DNA from: a virus
IMG/VR virus record: IMGVR_UViG_3300042090_002011
Span: 1-23,360 of that record
Length of the DNA stretch: 23,360 nucleotides
Strand: one strand, 5' to 3'
Shown here: positions 15,998-22,827 of the stretch, piece by piece
Layout of the letters: each line of letters starts with the position of its first letter
Numbering within the stretch: position 1 is the first letter of the stretch
Position numbers and translations under genes: made by a program
The notes under the pieces: model-generated
The model's database searches: none
What the model saw: only the letters and a program-made list of their open reading frames with translations
Told to the model about the DNA's origin: nothing

Positions 15998-16392
15998 TTT
16001 GCTCTCCCAAGGTCAAACTGTTCCAAAACTCCGCGCGCTACCGCATCCATCGCACCGTTGGTACAGGCCGTCATGATCCTGAATCCGCCGTGGGCAAAAA
16101 CCACGGTCCTGCCAGACATCAGCGACATCGCCTCGGCGAGGTCATCTCCGCTGAGACCTGCCTGCTCGTAGAACCACAACCTCTGCTCTTTCGGGGCGAT
16201 CTTTGCCATGCGGATGAGGTTTCTGTCGGAAGGTGGCTTTTCACCGTTCTCCCATCGAAGGGCGGCGATCCGCGTTACGCCGAGCTTTTCGGCAAACTCG
16301 CCCTGCGACATGCCAAGCATCACGCGCAGCGAAAAGATTCGCATGGCCGTATAGGTCGGGAATTTCCGTAGCTTTTTGCTTTTCGCATTCAT
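15994..16392 (-). CDS. XRE-type helix-turn-helix protein
   Basis: The 132-residue protein starts at the ATG at 16390-16392, overlapping the TGA of the small terminase gene, and ends overlapping the TTG of the large terminase. The helix-turn-helix covers about residues 18-65: MRIFSLRVMLGMSQGEFAEK, then LGVTRIAALRWENGEKPPS, a classic Cro/C1-type DNA reader. The C-terminal half ends MDAVARGVLEQFDLGRAN and is not recognised. Standing between the two terminase genes and translationally coupled to both, it may act in late gene control or in DNA recognition for packaging. It is not placed like a lysogeny repressor. Confidence 0.83.
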   Translation of the reverse strand: MNAKSKKLRKFPTYTAMRIFSLRVMLGMSQGEFAEKLGVTRIAALRWENGEKPPSDRNLIRMAKIAPKEQRLWFYEQAGLSGDDLAEAMSLMSGRTVVFAHGGFRIMTACTNGAMDAVARGVLEQFDLGRAN

Positions 16393-17036
16393 TCGGCAAT
16401 CCCGTAAATCTGGTCAAGCTTCTGTTGCAACTGTTCGGGCGTGACTTCCTTCTTCTCGATGGCGTCTTTCAGGCCCTTAACGCTGCCCTTCATCAGTTCC
16501 AGCTTTTTGCCGAGCAGCTCGATCTTCTGTTGCTCCTGCTCCACTCGCGTCCGCGCCAGTTCGTTGCGGTCGAAGCGCGCCAGCAGCAGCCCGATGTCAG
16601 CCAGCGCTTCGGCGATCACCATCGGGTTGTGTTCGTTATTCATCAGCTCGAAGACCGTCTCACCCATGGCGTGTTTCACGGACTCGGTCAGGTTTGAGAA
16701 GCCGCGCCCGGCGACTTTATCCGCGGCTGCGTGTGCGGCGATCGAGCGCTGCTCCTGCTCTTTCATCACCTGCGAGACCCGGAGGTCGTACCAGCGATGC
16801 AGATTCGAGTGCGGCAAACGGCGGCCGGGAAAGAGCGCGTAGACCTCGGTCGCAACGCCGTCGTTCCATTCCTTCCAGGAGGGCGAATCCTCCTCGATCT
16901 CCATCCAGGTGCGCCCCGCGATCCGCGCCGCGCGAATGTGGTCCTGCATGGCCAGCGGCAGCCGGTCGATGCCGAGGGGCTGGCGGACCTTTCGCGCCTC
17001 TCCGGTTCTGGGACGCCTGGCGGCATTTCCGGTCAT
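16389..17036 (-). CDS. Terminase small subunit-like protein, DUF3486 (Mu gp27-like)
   Basis: The 215-residue protein starts at the ATG at 17036 and overlaps the stop of the upstream small gene (ATGA). The N-terminal segment RQPLGIDRLPLAMQDHIRAA with the following RTWMEIEEDSPSW helix looks like the HTH-type DNA-recognition part of DUF3486 proteins. The remainder is a long helical, Glu/Lys/Gln-rich oligomerisation region (about 90-215). In Mu-like phages the family pairs with gp28-type large terminases, as found two genes downstream. It would bind the packaging signal and hand DNA to the large subunit. The assignment rests on pattern and place, not a diagnostic catalytic motif. Confidence 0.77.
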   Translation of the reverse strand: MTGNAARRPRTGEARKVRQPLGIDRLPLAMQDHIRAARIAGRTWMEIEEDSPSWKEWNDGVATEVYALFPGRRLPHSNLHRWYDLRVSQVMKEQEQRSIAAHAAADKVAGRGFSNLTESVKHAMGETVFELMNNEHNPMVIAEALADIGLLLARFDRNELARTRVEQEQQKIELLGKKLELMKGSVKGLKDAIEKKEVTPEQLQQKLDQIYGIAE

Positions 17037-17215
17037 TGCGTGAGCACCATTTGGTCCGGTGTTGCGCCATCTACCACGTCGCGACCGTCCGCCGTGATCT
17101 CGATGTTGAAGATGAACATGCGTTCGTCGGCATCGCGTATCTGGGCGAAGCGCAGGTACCAGTTTCTCTTTGACTGGCCGAGGGAAATCCCGCAGCCAAC
17201 CGGCGATGACTTCAT
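17033..17215 (-). CDS. Small protein at the head of the late operon
   Basis: From the ATG at 17215 the product has 60 residues. The stop overlaps the next gene's start (ATGA at 17033-17036), and the sequence reads as a real protein: NWYLRFAQIRDADERMFIFN then IEITADGRDVVDGA. No ribosome site precedes 17215 or the alternative ATG at 17278, so the true start is uncertain. The start is only 12 bases from the first early gene on the opposite strand. The function is not recognised. Confidence 0.6.
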   Translation of the reverse strand: MKSSPVGCGISLGQSKRNWYLRFAQIRDADERMFIFNIEITADGRDVVDGATPDQMVLTQ

Positions 17216-17227
17216 CGAGGTGGCCGC

Positions 17228-17431
17228 ATGATCTGCGAACACTGCCAGCGCGAAGTAAAAGGACGAATGCAGCGCCATCTATTGGGCGCGCCCTGCATCC
17301 GCACGCGCTTCGAAAAGATTCTGCCCGGCCAGCGTGTGGATGTGGCCGTGAAGCGCCTCACCAAGGGACGCATGCGTGTGAACATCTACATCGCAAACGT
17401 GGAGTACAAGTTCGATGGAGGAATCGCGTGA
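17228..17431 (+). CDS. Small zinc-finger-like protein
   Basis: The 67-residue protein starts at the ATG at 17228 with GAGGTGG 5-8 bases upstream. The N-terminus MICEHCQREVKGRMQRHLLG followed by a further Cys gives a C-x2-C-H-C arrangement able to hold one zinc. The rest is basic and beta-type (VNIYIANVEYKFDGGIA). It is the first gene of the rightward operon, and its stop overlaps the next GTG (GTGA). DNA or RNA binding is plausible but unproven. Confidence 0.78.
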   Translation: MICEHCQREVKGRMQRHLLGAPCIRTRFEKILPGQRVDVAVKRLTKGRMRVNIYIANVEYKFDGGIA

Positions 17432-17757
17432 GCCACAAATACGACAGCACGGCCGGCCATCCGATCCCCGTCATCGAGACCGACAACGAATTCCAGTTCA
17501 TAGCCGCGCTCAAGGCGATGACCGACCGCAACGGCATCATCCACGTCACCGCCGACACGCTCATCCCCTTGCTGCTCCAAGGCCAGCGCTCGATCGCGCT
17601 GCACGACATCACCATCCGGTTCATCGAGAAAGCGCAGAAGGCATGGGCGGCCAAGGACGCGACCGGCTTCTCCGCCTCGTTCGAATCGTTTCTCACAGAC
17701 GTTGAAGTCTGGCACGCGCGGATGAAGGCCACGCCGCCTGCCGGGAGGATGAACTGA
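17428..17757 (+). CDS. Hypothetical early phage protein
   Basis: Starting with GTG at 17428 (GGAGG 7 bases upstream, overlapping the previous stop as GTGA), the product is 109 residues. A longer frame upstream would run across the first gene and is rejected. The sequence has a hydrophobic centre (HVTADTLIPLLLQGQRSIAL) and a helical C-terminus (SFLTDVEVWHARMKATPPAG). No Cys cluster, membrane helix or known motif is seen. The stop overlaps the next ATG by one base. Confidence 0.75.
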   Translation: MSHKYDSTAGHPIPVIETDNEFQFIAALKAMTDRNGIIHVTADTLIPLLLQGQRSIALHDITIRFIEKAQKAWAAKDATGFSASFESFLTDVEVWHARMKATPPAGRMN

Positions 17758-17939
17758 TGATCGTTCCATTGTTCGAACTACGTTGCGACGACTGCCGCGA
17801 GCGCTTCGAGGATCTCCACGACGGCGCGATCTTCACCCACGCCGAAGTGCGACTCGCTGCCAACATGCGCGGCTGGGTCCGCCGCAAGACCCACAACGGA
17901 CTTCACGACTATTGCCCGCAGTGCAAGGGGAAACACTGA
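17757..17939 (+). CDS. Small zinc-ribbon protein
   Basis: The 60-residue protein starts at the ATG at 17757, overlapping the previous stop (TGATGA). It has a C-x2-C near residue 10 (LRCDDCRERF) and a C-terminal C-x2-C (DYCPQCKGKH), the layout of a zinc ribbon with about 40 residues between the halves. The middle is basic (RGWVRRKTHNGLHD). Such proteins may act as transcription or replication adaptors, but there is no direct evidence for that. Confidence 0.78.
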   Translation: MIVPLFELRCDDCRERFEDLHDGAIFTHAEVRLAANMRGWVRRKTHNGLHDYCPQCKGKH

Positions 17940-18700
17940 TGAACGCACTCAATGATGACATCACCGTCGAGGTATGCCTGAAGTGCAAAAAGACTAAGGC
18001 CGAGCATCACCTCGAAACAAACGGTTGCAGTTTCCCGATCTTCATGCCCTTCCACGCCGGTGGCGTCGTGGTGCACGATACGCCGAAGCCTGCTGGGCGC
18101 TTCATCGCCACCGCACGCGAAATCGGCGAACTCGTGGAGAAAAAGAACGAAGCCTATGGCGATTCGTTTGCGAAGTCAGGAGATTTTCTCCGTTTGCTTT
18201 ATCCAGGTGGGATGCGCCCAGAGCAGTACAACGACGCTCTCACGCTGGTGAGGATCTTTGACAAGCAGATGCGCATCGCAACCGCGAAAGACGCGCTTGG
18301 CGAGAACCCATGGATTGACATCACGGGGTATTCGCTCCTCGCGACGGTGCGGCGAGACGAAGCGCCGGAGGAGGCAGGGTCAACGCCGGAAGAGCGCTGT
18401 CCAGGTTGCACTGTCCTGATGACCGCCCCGCATCTGAAACTCTGCAGGTTCCTTTCATCTTCCTTATTGGAGACCTGGGGCGCGAACGCCCTGTCCGATG
18501 TGGTCTCCAGGGCGATCGACGCTTCCACGGACTTCCACCCCGTGCATTTCGATTTCAACGATGTCCGCGTGTTCGTCTGCGGGCAGGCCGAGTCTGTTAG
18601 GGAAATTATCGAGCGCTACTTCCGTGACCAGAAAGACGGAAAGAAGGCTTCATACCCGCCACGCGAGCGCCTGCTTCACTGCGGCGCGGAGGAACAGTAA
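17939..18700 (+). CDS. Cys-rich N-terminus with MazG/DUF1599-like domain
   Basis: The ATG at 17939 overlaps the previous stop (TGATG), giving 253 residues. Residues 10-35 have a small Cys motif (VCLKCKKTKAEHH, then a Cys before FPIF). Residues 55-150 match a conserved phage domain: AREIGELVEKKNEAYGDSFA, then LRLLYPGGMRPEQYNDAL, RIFDKQMRIAT and NPWIDITGYSLL. This looks like the DUF1599 or MazG-like type, suspected of acting on nucleotides. The C-terminal 90 residues are not recognised. Family assignment is from memory of the pattern and uncertain. A role in nucleotide pool control or DNA modification would suit a gene just before the helicase. Confidence 0.75.
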   Translation: MNALNDDITVEVCLKCKKTKAEHHLETNGCSFPIFMPFHAGGVVVHDTPKPAGRFIATAREIGELVEKKNEAYGDSFAKSGDFLRLLYPGGMRPEQYNDALTLVRIFDKQMRIATAKDALGENPWIDITGYSLLATVRRDEAPEEAGSTPEERCPGCTVLMTAPHLKLCRFLSSSLLETWGANALSDVVSRAIDASTDFHPVHFDFNDVRVFVCGQAESVREIIERYFRDQKDGKKASYPPRERLLHCGAEEQ

Positions 18701-19014
18701 TGGACGGCGGCGCATGGTTCATCATTCTCTGCGCGGTCGCGGCGGGGCTCTGGTACCTCTGCGCCGTGCTGCGTTTGATCGGCTTCCGTCCGCCACGCTT
18801 CCGCGCCCCTTACTGGCTGCGCTGCTGGCGCGCCGCGCGGATCCGCCGCGACTGCGATCAGCGTGGAGAGTGCGAAGCGGACATCGTCTTCCTCTCGCGT
18901 ACCGAAGCCTTCTACGTCTGTCACCGGCACGGCCTCGTCAACCTCATCACCGACCCGGTCCAGATTGAGCGGTTGTTTGAGATCATCCAGGGCTGTAAGG
19001 AGGAGGAACGCTGA
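18700..19014 (+). CDS. Small membrane protein with Cys-rich cytoplasmic part
   Basis: The 104-residue protein starts at the ATG at 18700, overlapping the previous stop (TAATG). Residues 5-28 form one membrane span (AWFIILCAVAAGLWYLCAVL). A basic, Arg-rich stretch follows (residues 29-50), so by the positive-inside rule the C-terminus is cytoplasmic. Cys residues in RRDCDQRGECE and AFYVCHRHG could bind metal. The C-terminus is helical. Function unknown; it could tether an early complex to the membrane. Confidence 0.72.
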   Translation: MDGGAWFIILCAVAAGLWYLCAVLRLIGFRPPRFRAPYWLRCWRAARIRRDCDQRGECEADIVFLSRTEAFYVCHRHGLVNLITDPVQIERLFEIIQGCKEEER

Positions 19015-19256
19015 TGGCCTGCGAATACGTCAAGTTCGGCAACTCCTTTGCGATCTGCTGCAGCCGCAACAAGAAGCCGCAGTGGTGCGAGTTCTGCCAC
19101 GAACGTCCGGCGACGAAGCTCTGCGATCACAAGCTGGAAAACGGTAAGACCTGCGACGCCTCGATCTGCGATCACTGCACGACGAATGGCGGCAAAGACA
19201 TCGACTACTGCCCGCGCCACAAGCATGAGGCGAAGCAAGGAGCGCTATTTCTGTGA
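19014..19256 (+). CDS. Cysteine-rich, multi-zinc small protein
   Basis: The 80-residue protein starts at the ATG at 19014, overlapping the previous stop (TGATG). It carries about ten Cys and several His in paired motifs: AICCSRN, WCEFCHERP, LCDHK, TCDASICDHC and YCPRHKH. Two or more zinc sites are likely. The order resembles small RING- or AN1-like cross-braced folds, but no family is certain. Its stop overlaps the GTG start of the helicase (GTGA). Confidence 0.8.
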   Translation: MACEYVKFGNSFAICCSRNKKPQWCEFCHERPATKLCDHKLENGKTCDASICDHCTTNGGKDIDYCPRHKHEAKQGALFL

Positions 19257-20626
19257 GTACCGATTACTCGCTCGATCGCGGTCTGCCCGCCTCGCCAGAG
19301 GCGGAGCGCTCCATCCTGGGCGCGATCCTGCTCGATAACAACCTGCAGAACGAGGCGCTCGCCACACTGAAGGCGGAGCACTTCTTCCTCGACGCTCATC
19401 GCCGCATCTACCAGCGCATCGCCGATCTCTCCGAGACCAACCGCCCCATCGACATCGTCACCCTCACCGAGGAGTTGCTCCGCCACAAGGAGTTGGAGAA
19501 GGTCGGAGGAGCCGGGTACCTGGCATCGCTTACCGATGGCGTTCCACGCCGTTCTTCCGTCGAGCATTACGTCCGCATCGTGCGCGACAAGGCGATGCTG
19601 CGCAACCTGATTCACGCCGCCAACGGCACCATCGCGCAGGCGCTCGAGCAAACCAGCACCGCCGCCGAAGTCGTCGATGCCGCCGAGTCCAGCCTCTTCA
19701 ATATCAGCGACGAGCGCAGCGGGCAGCAGCTTACCGACATCAAGACCATCGCGCAGGAATCCTTCGGCGGGGATCTCGACAAGCTCTTTCAGCGCGGCGG
19801 CCGCATCACTGGCCTCGAAACCTATTACGCGGATCTCGACGATCTCACCAGCGGCCTCCAGCGCTCGGACCTCATCATCATCGCCGCGCGCCCCTCGATG
19901 GGCAAGACGGCCTTTGCCATCAACATCGCCGAAAACGCCGCCATTCATGGAGGCAAGTCCGTTGCCGTGTTCTCGCTGGAGATGGCCAAGGAAGCGCTTC
20001 TCAATCGCATGTTGTGTTCGCAGGCGCGCGTGGACGCCCACAAGATGCGCACCGGCTTTCTCGGCCGCGAGGACCTTGGAAAGCTGGCGAAGGCGCTCGA
20101 TACGCTTACCACCGCGCCCATCCTTATAGATGACACGGCCGGGATTTCGCTCACCGAACTCCGCGCCAAGGCTCGCCGCCAGGCAATGTCCAACGCAGGA
20201 CTCGACCTGATCGTCGTCGATTACCTGCAACTGATGTCCGCCTCCGCGCCTGGTGGACGCCGCTACGAAAACCGCACGCAGGAAGTCTCCGCCATCTCGC
20301 GTGGGTTGAAGGCCATCGCCAAGGAGCTGCGCGTGCCGGTCGTGGCGCTCTCGCAGCTGAGCCGCGCTCCCGAGCAGCGAGGCAAAGACACCGAGCCCAA
20401 GCTCAGCGATCTGCGCGAGTCCGGCTCCATCGAGCAGGACGCCGACATCGTGATGTTCCTCTATCGCCCGGAGTACTACGACCGCGCGAATCCCGAGTTG
20501 GAAGGCAAAGCCAAGCTCATCGTCGCCAAGCAGCGCAACGGCCCCACGGACACGATTCAACTCGCGTTTATCAAGGGTTCCACGCGCTTCGAAACGATGG
20601 CAAGAGAGGACTGGATACATGACTGA
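19253..20626 (+). CDS. dnaB: Replicative DNA helicase
   Basis: The 457-residue protein starts with GTG at 19253 after AAGGAG and has normal DnaB length. The N-terminal domain (1-100) includes SPEAERSILGAILLDNN and FFLDAHRRIYQRIADLSE. The RecA-like core has a Walker A (RPSMGKTAF, about 213-221), a Walker B (DLIVVDYLQLM, about 317-327), a KELRVPVVALSQLSR motif and the C-terminal RESGSIEQDADIVMFLYRP motif, so it appears fully active. It would form a hexamer on the lagging strand and need a loader and primase, neither of which is visible. It is the only large enzyme of the early operon. Confidence 0.97.
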   Translation: MSTDYSLDRGLPASPEAERSILGAILLDNNLQNEALATLKAEHFFLDAHRRIYQRIADLSETNRPIDIVTLTEELLRHKELEKVGGAGYLASLTDGVPRRSSVEHYVRIVRDKAMLRNLIHAANGTIAQALEQTSTAAEVVDAAESSLFNISDERSGQQLTDIKTIAQESFGGDLDKLFQRGGRITGLETYYADLDDLTSGLQRSDLIIIAARPSMGKTAFAINIAENAAIHGGKSVAVFSLEMAKEALLNRMLCSQARVDAHKMRTGFLGREDLGKLAKALDTLTTAPILIDDTAGISLTELRAKARRQAMSNAGLDLIVVDYLQLMSASAPGGRRYENRTQEVSAISRGLKAIAKELRVPVVALSQLSRAPEQRGKDTEPKLSDLRESGSIEQDADIVMFLYRPEYYDRANPELEGKAKLIVAKQRNGPTDTIQLAFIKGSTRFETMAREDWIHD

Positions 20627-20873
20627 CGAATCCGTAACACTGAAACATTTTGAAGACGCTATTGCAGGACGCAGGCTCTCGGGCACGATGGCCTATGAAA
20701 TCAACGAGGCAATCGGTTCCGACTACGAGGGCGGAGACAAGCTCGAACAGCCATACAAAAACAAGCTCGCGAAGGTTGCCCTGGCGATGATCCAGCGCGG
20801 CGTGATGCCCGCCAAAAGCCTGTTGACCGAACATCAGAAGCTCGCGATCGAGATGCGGAGGGCGAAGGCATGA
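20619..20873 (+). CDS. Hypothetical early phage protein
   Basis: The 84-residue protein starts at the ATG at 20619, overlapping the end of dnaB by 8 bases, with AGAGGA about 9 bases upstream. The sequence is helical and acidic then basic (HFEDAIAGRRLSGTMAYEIN to LLTEHQKLAIEMRRAKA). No motif is recognised. Position right after dnaB makes a replication accessory (such as a loader) possible, but it is too short for a typical loader ATPase and has no P-loop. Confidence 0.72.
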   Translation: MTDESVTLKHFEDAIAGRRLSGTMAYEINEAIGSDYEGGDKLEQPYKNKLAKVALAMIQRGVMPAKSLLTEHQKLAIEMRRAKA

Positions 20874-21304
20874 CTGACCAGGAATTGATTGATGAGGTGA
20901 TGACTGTGCGCGAATCGCGTGCAAAGGCTCTCGGCGGTCGGAAGGCATTGCTCCGCCGTCTCAGCGCGCTCTCGGCCGAGGCCATCCTCGAAGCTGCGCT
21001 CGGCGCGTATTTCCCAGCGGAGCGGTTCATTGAAGACGCCGAGGTTCACGAACGCGCCTTGAAATATCGGAAGCTCGATCGCGAGTTGGCGCGTTTGCTG
21101 GAGAAAAACAAGGCCATATCCTGCACCGATCGACAGTATGCAAGAAACTCCGAACGAGTCTACGAAATCTTCGACGAGATGGACCTCATCAACGACCCCA
21201 ACGGCGAGATGGGCCGCCAGCAGGGACGCACGCCAATGTCAAAGAAGTACCAGCGTCTGGCGGAAGTGAATGCGCGGGTTGCGGAGAGGAAGGCCCGCAC
21301 ATGA
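20870..21304 (+). CDS. Hypothetical early phage protein
   Basis: The 144-residue protein starts at the ATG at 20870, overlapping the previous stop (ATGA). It is charged and largely helical, with a likely coiled part at residues 60-85 (KYRKLDRELARLLEKNKAIS) and a basic tail. No catalytic motif, Cys cluster or membrane helix is seen. The stop overlaps the next start by 4 bases, so it belongs to the same translationally coupled operon. Confidence 0.74.
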   Translation: MTDQELIDEVMTVRESRAKALGGRKALLRRLSALSAEAILEAALGAYFPAERFIEDAEVHERALKYRKLDRELARLLEKNKAISCTDRQYARNSERVYEIFDEMDLINDPNGEMGRQQGRTPMSKKYQRLAEVNARVAERKART

Positions 21305-21828
21305 GCAAAATCACCAAGCTCCAACTCAAGCGCGTCCAGGTCTTATATTCGCAGTTCGCCGCGCGTTCCTTCGACGCTGGCCCCTCACGCGAGGCGCGGA
21401 TCGCGTGGGCCTCCGAGAAGCTCGGCCGCTCAATAACAAGCTTCTCGGACTTATCGAAAGACGACGCACACAAACTTATTGACACGCTGCAGGGCGGCCT
21501 TGGAATCGCACCATCGCCACGTCGCCGGCGTCCGCGCACCAACTCACAGGCAGCAGGCACGGAAGGCCGCCGCGATAACACAGCCAACATGCGCACGATG
21601 CCCACACAAGAGGACTGGGACCGCATCCAGAACGCGCTCACGCGCCTGCAATGGTCCACGGCTCAATACGAAGCCTGGCTGCGCTCCGTGCGCTCACCGC
21701 TGGCCCGCAAGATGGGTAAGACGCGCGTCGCGCCTACCGACATTACTCTGCGCACGCTGCATGACACCAACCGCGTCTGGTGGGCGCTCAAACAGATGTT
21801 GAAAGCGAGGGGATTATGGACAGCGTAA
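21301..21828 (+). CDS. GemA (Mu gp16)-like early regulator candidate
   Basis: The 175-residue protein starts at the ATG at 21301 in an ATGA overlap. Residues 1-70 (KLQLKRVQVLYSQFAARSF, then REARIAWASEKLGRSITSFS and DDAHKLIDTLQ) resemble the short helical domain of phage GemA/DUF1018 proteins. A Ser/Arg/Pro-rich linker follows at 70-95. The C-terminal part (about 100-175) is helical with Trp residues (LQWSTAQYEAWLRSVRSPLA). Mu gp16 relatives have poorly defined early regulatory roles. The match is by pattern and should be treated as tentative. Confidence 0.68.
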   Translation: MSKITKLQLKRVQVLYSQFAARSFDAGPSREARIAWASEKLGRSITSFSDLSKDDAHKLIDTLQGGLGIAPSPRRRRPRTNSQAAGTEGRRDNTANMRTMPTQEDWDRIQNALTRLQWSTAQYEAWLRSVRSPLARKMGKTRVAPTDITLRTLHDTNRVWWALKQMLKARGLWTA

Positions 21829-22082
21829 ACAATGCGAACTGGCTGGAGAAGGCTCTGACACAGCGGATCGCTGAGATGGTCGAACACGATCCCAAGGCCA
21901 CACGGATGCTCCGCGCGATACAGAGCCACGGCGTCGAAGCTATTCACATCTGGCTCATCCGGCCCGCGTCACCGGCGGCGAAGACCGCTCCTGCGGAGTG
22001 CCGCTTCATGTCGAGCCTCACCATCCGCGACCGCCGTTTTCTAAAGTCGATGCACATCGATCCAGACATGGAAGTGAAGTAA
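21816..22082 (+). CDS. Hypothetical early phage protein
   Basis: The ATG at 21816 has AGGGG about 4 bases upstream and overlaps the previous gene by 13 bases, giving 88 residues. The frame extends further upstream but without a better start. The product is helical at the N-terminus (LEKALTQRIAEMVEHDPKAT) and ends in a short charged segment. No motif recognised. It has one Cys only, unlike its zinc-ribbon-like neighbours. Confidence 0.7.
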   Translation: MDSVNNANWLEKALTQRIAEMVEHDPKATRMLRAIQSHGVEAIHIWLIRPASPAAKTAPAECRFMSSLTIRDRRFLKSMHIDPDMEVK

Positions 22083-22096
22083 GGGGACCTGCACGA

Positions 22097-22336
22097 ATGC
22101 GACACTGCGGACACTGCACGAAGGAACTTGTGAACGAGAAGGGCGAGCCGGTTTATGACCGCTATTTTTGCTCGGCCGAGACCTGTGGCAAAGCCGATCG
22201 CGCCGAGCGCATGGCCTCAAAACGAGCGCGCGCAAAGGACGATATGAACCGCCGTATCGAGCGCGCCATCCGCGCCCACTGCAAGGCCTGCAGAGGCGGG
22301 TGCGCGGGCGTTTGTGCGAAAGACGTGGGTCAGTGA
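22097..22336 (+). CDS. Small Cys-rich zinc-binding protein
   Basis: The 79-residue protein starts at the ATG at 22097 after AAGGGGA. It has an N-terminal C-x2-C (MRHCGHCTKEL) with a matching Cys pair (YFCSAETCGKAD), followed by a basic helix, then a second Cys group at the end (HCKACRGGCAGVCAKD). Two zinc sites are likely. The stop overlaps the next GTG (GTGA). Nucleic-acid binding is plausible from the basic middle. Confidence 0.75.
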   Translation: MRHCGHCTKELVNEKGEPVYDRYFCSAETCGKADRAERMASKRARAKDDMNRRIERAIRAHCKACRGGCAGVCAKDVGQ

Positions 22337-22563
22337 GATATCGCGCGAGCGACTATCTCCCGCTGCCGGAAGTGGTCGAAGCTCTCGGCTGCTCAAGGCA
22401 GACGGTATACCGCTTAATTGAGTGCGGAGAGATCGAAGGAATCCAGCTCACCGATCATGGTCGATGGAGAGTTTTAGAGCGCTCGCTGGATCGATACGTC
22501 ACGCGGCGCATGGGCCCCAAGCACCCGCGAAGTGCGGGTAAAAATGGGAGGCGAGGGAAGTGA
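22333..22563 (+). CDS. Excisionase/MerR-type HTH protein 1
   Basis: Starting with GTG at 22333 the product has 76 residues. The ORF is longer upstream but would overlap the zinc protein throughout. The winged helix is clear: YLPLPEVVEALGCSRQTVYR, LIECGEIEGIQL, then HGRWRVLERSLDRYV, the HTH_17 pattern of excisionases and small regulators. The tail is very basic. A following HTH gene of the same type overlaps its stop. It could act as a recombination directionality factor or as a small regulator. Confidence 0.78.
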   Translation: MRYRASDYLPLPEVVEALGCSRQTVYRLIECGEIEGIQLTDHGRWRVLERSLDRYVTRRMGPKHPRSAGKNGRRGK

Positions 22564-22811
22564 AATCGAAGCCTGAAACCAAGGGACAAATCAACCTGCC
22601 ACTGAAGCATGATCGCTGTGTTCCCGTGCAGCGTGCGGCGCAAATTCTGGCTTCGTCTTTGGGCCACGGATACTCCCGTCAGTCAGTCCGCCGGCTGATC
22701 GAAAGCGGCGACCTCAAAGCCCACCGCGTGAGCCGCGGCGGACGCATCTGGGTGGACGTAGATTCGGTCCTCACCCTCATCAGCAAAACGCTCGCCGAGC
22801 CTGCTATATAA
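22560..22811 (+). CDS. Excisionase/MerR-type HTH protein 2
   Basis: The 83-residue protein starts with GTG at 22560 after GGGAGGCGAGG, overlapping the stop of HTH protein 1. Residues 20-75 form an HTH_17 winged helix: VPVQRAAQILASSLGHGYSR, QSVRRLIESGDLKAHRVSRG, GRIWVDVDSVL. It is related in fold but not a near-copy of the preceding protein. Two such genes in tandem at an operon end suggest a heteromeric regulator, or an excisionase paired with a regulator. No integrase follows in the window. Confidence 0.8.
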   Translation: MKSKPETKGQINLPLKHDRCVPVQRAAQILASSLGHGYSRQSVRRLIESGDLKAHRVSRGGRIWVDVDSVLTLISKTLAEPAI

Positions 22812-22827
22812 GGATAGGAGAATAGCC

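Larger units (their letters stand above)
1..22811. mobile_element. Tailed phage or prophage segment (partial)
   Basis: Nearly every gene belongs to a phage function: packaging, head, tail, tail tip, helicase and small early genes. The late genes run leftward and the early genes rightward from about 17.2 kb. The left edge cuts a tail gene. The right edge lies in repeat-bearing sequence past two excisionase-like genes. No integrase, attachment site or host gene is seen, so lysogenic integration is not demonstrated. The head and packaging proteins resemble Mu relatives while the tail is siphovirus-like, so this is a mosaic element. Confidence 0.92.

Noticed and set aside
14675-16171. Long plus-strand open frame (498 codons)
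   Set aside because: It lies opposite the large terminase, whose catalytic motifs are complete. The antisense product has no recognisable features.
17170-17198. TTGACT as a -35 promoter element for the early operon
   Set aside because: No acceptable -10 hexamer occurs at 16-18 bases; the region is also likely coding on the minus strand.
19205-20686. Long minus-strand open frame (493 codons)
   Set aside because: It is the shadow of dnaB, which has all helicase motifs on the plus strand.
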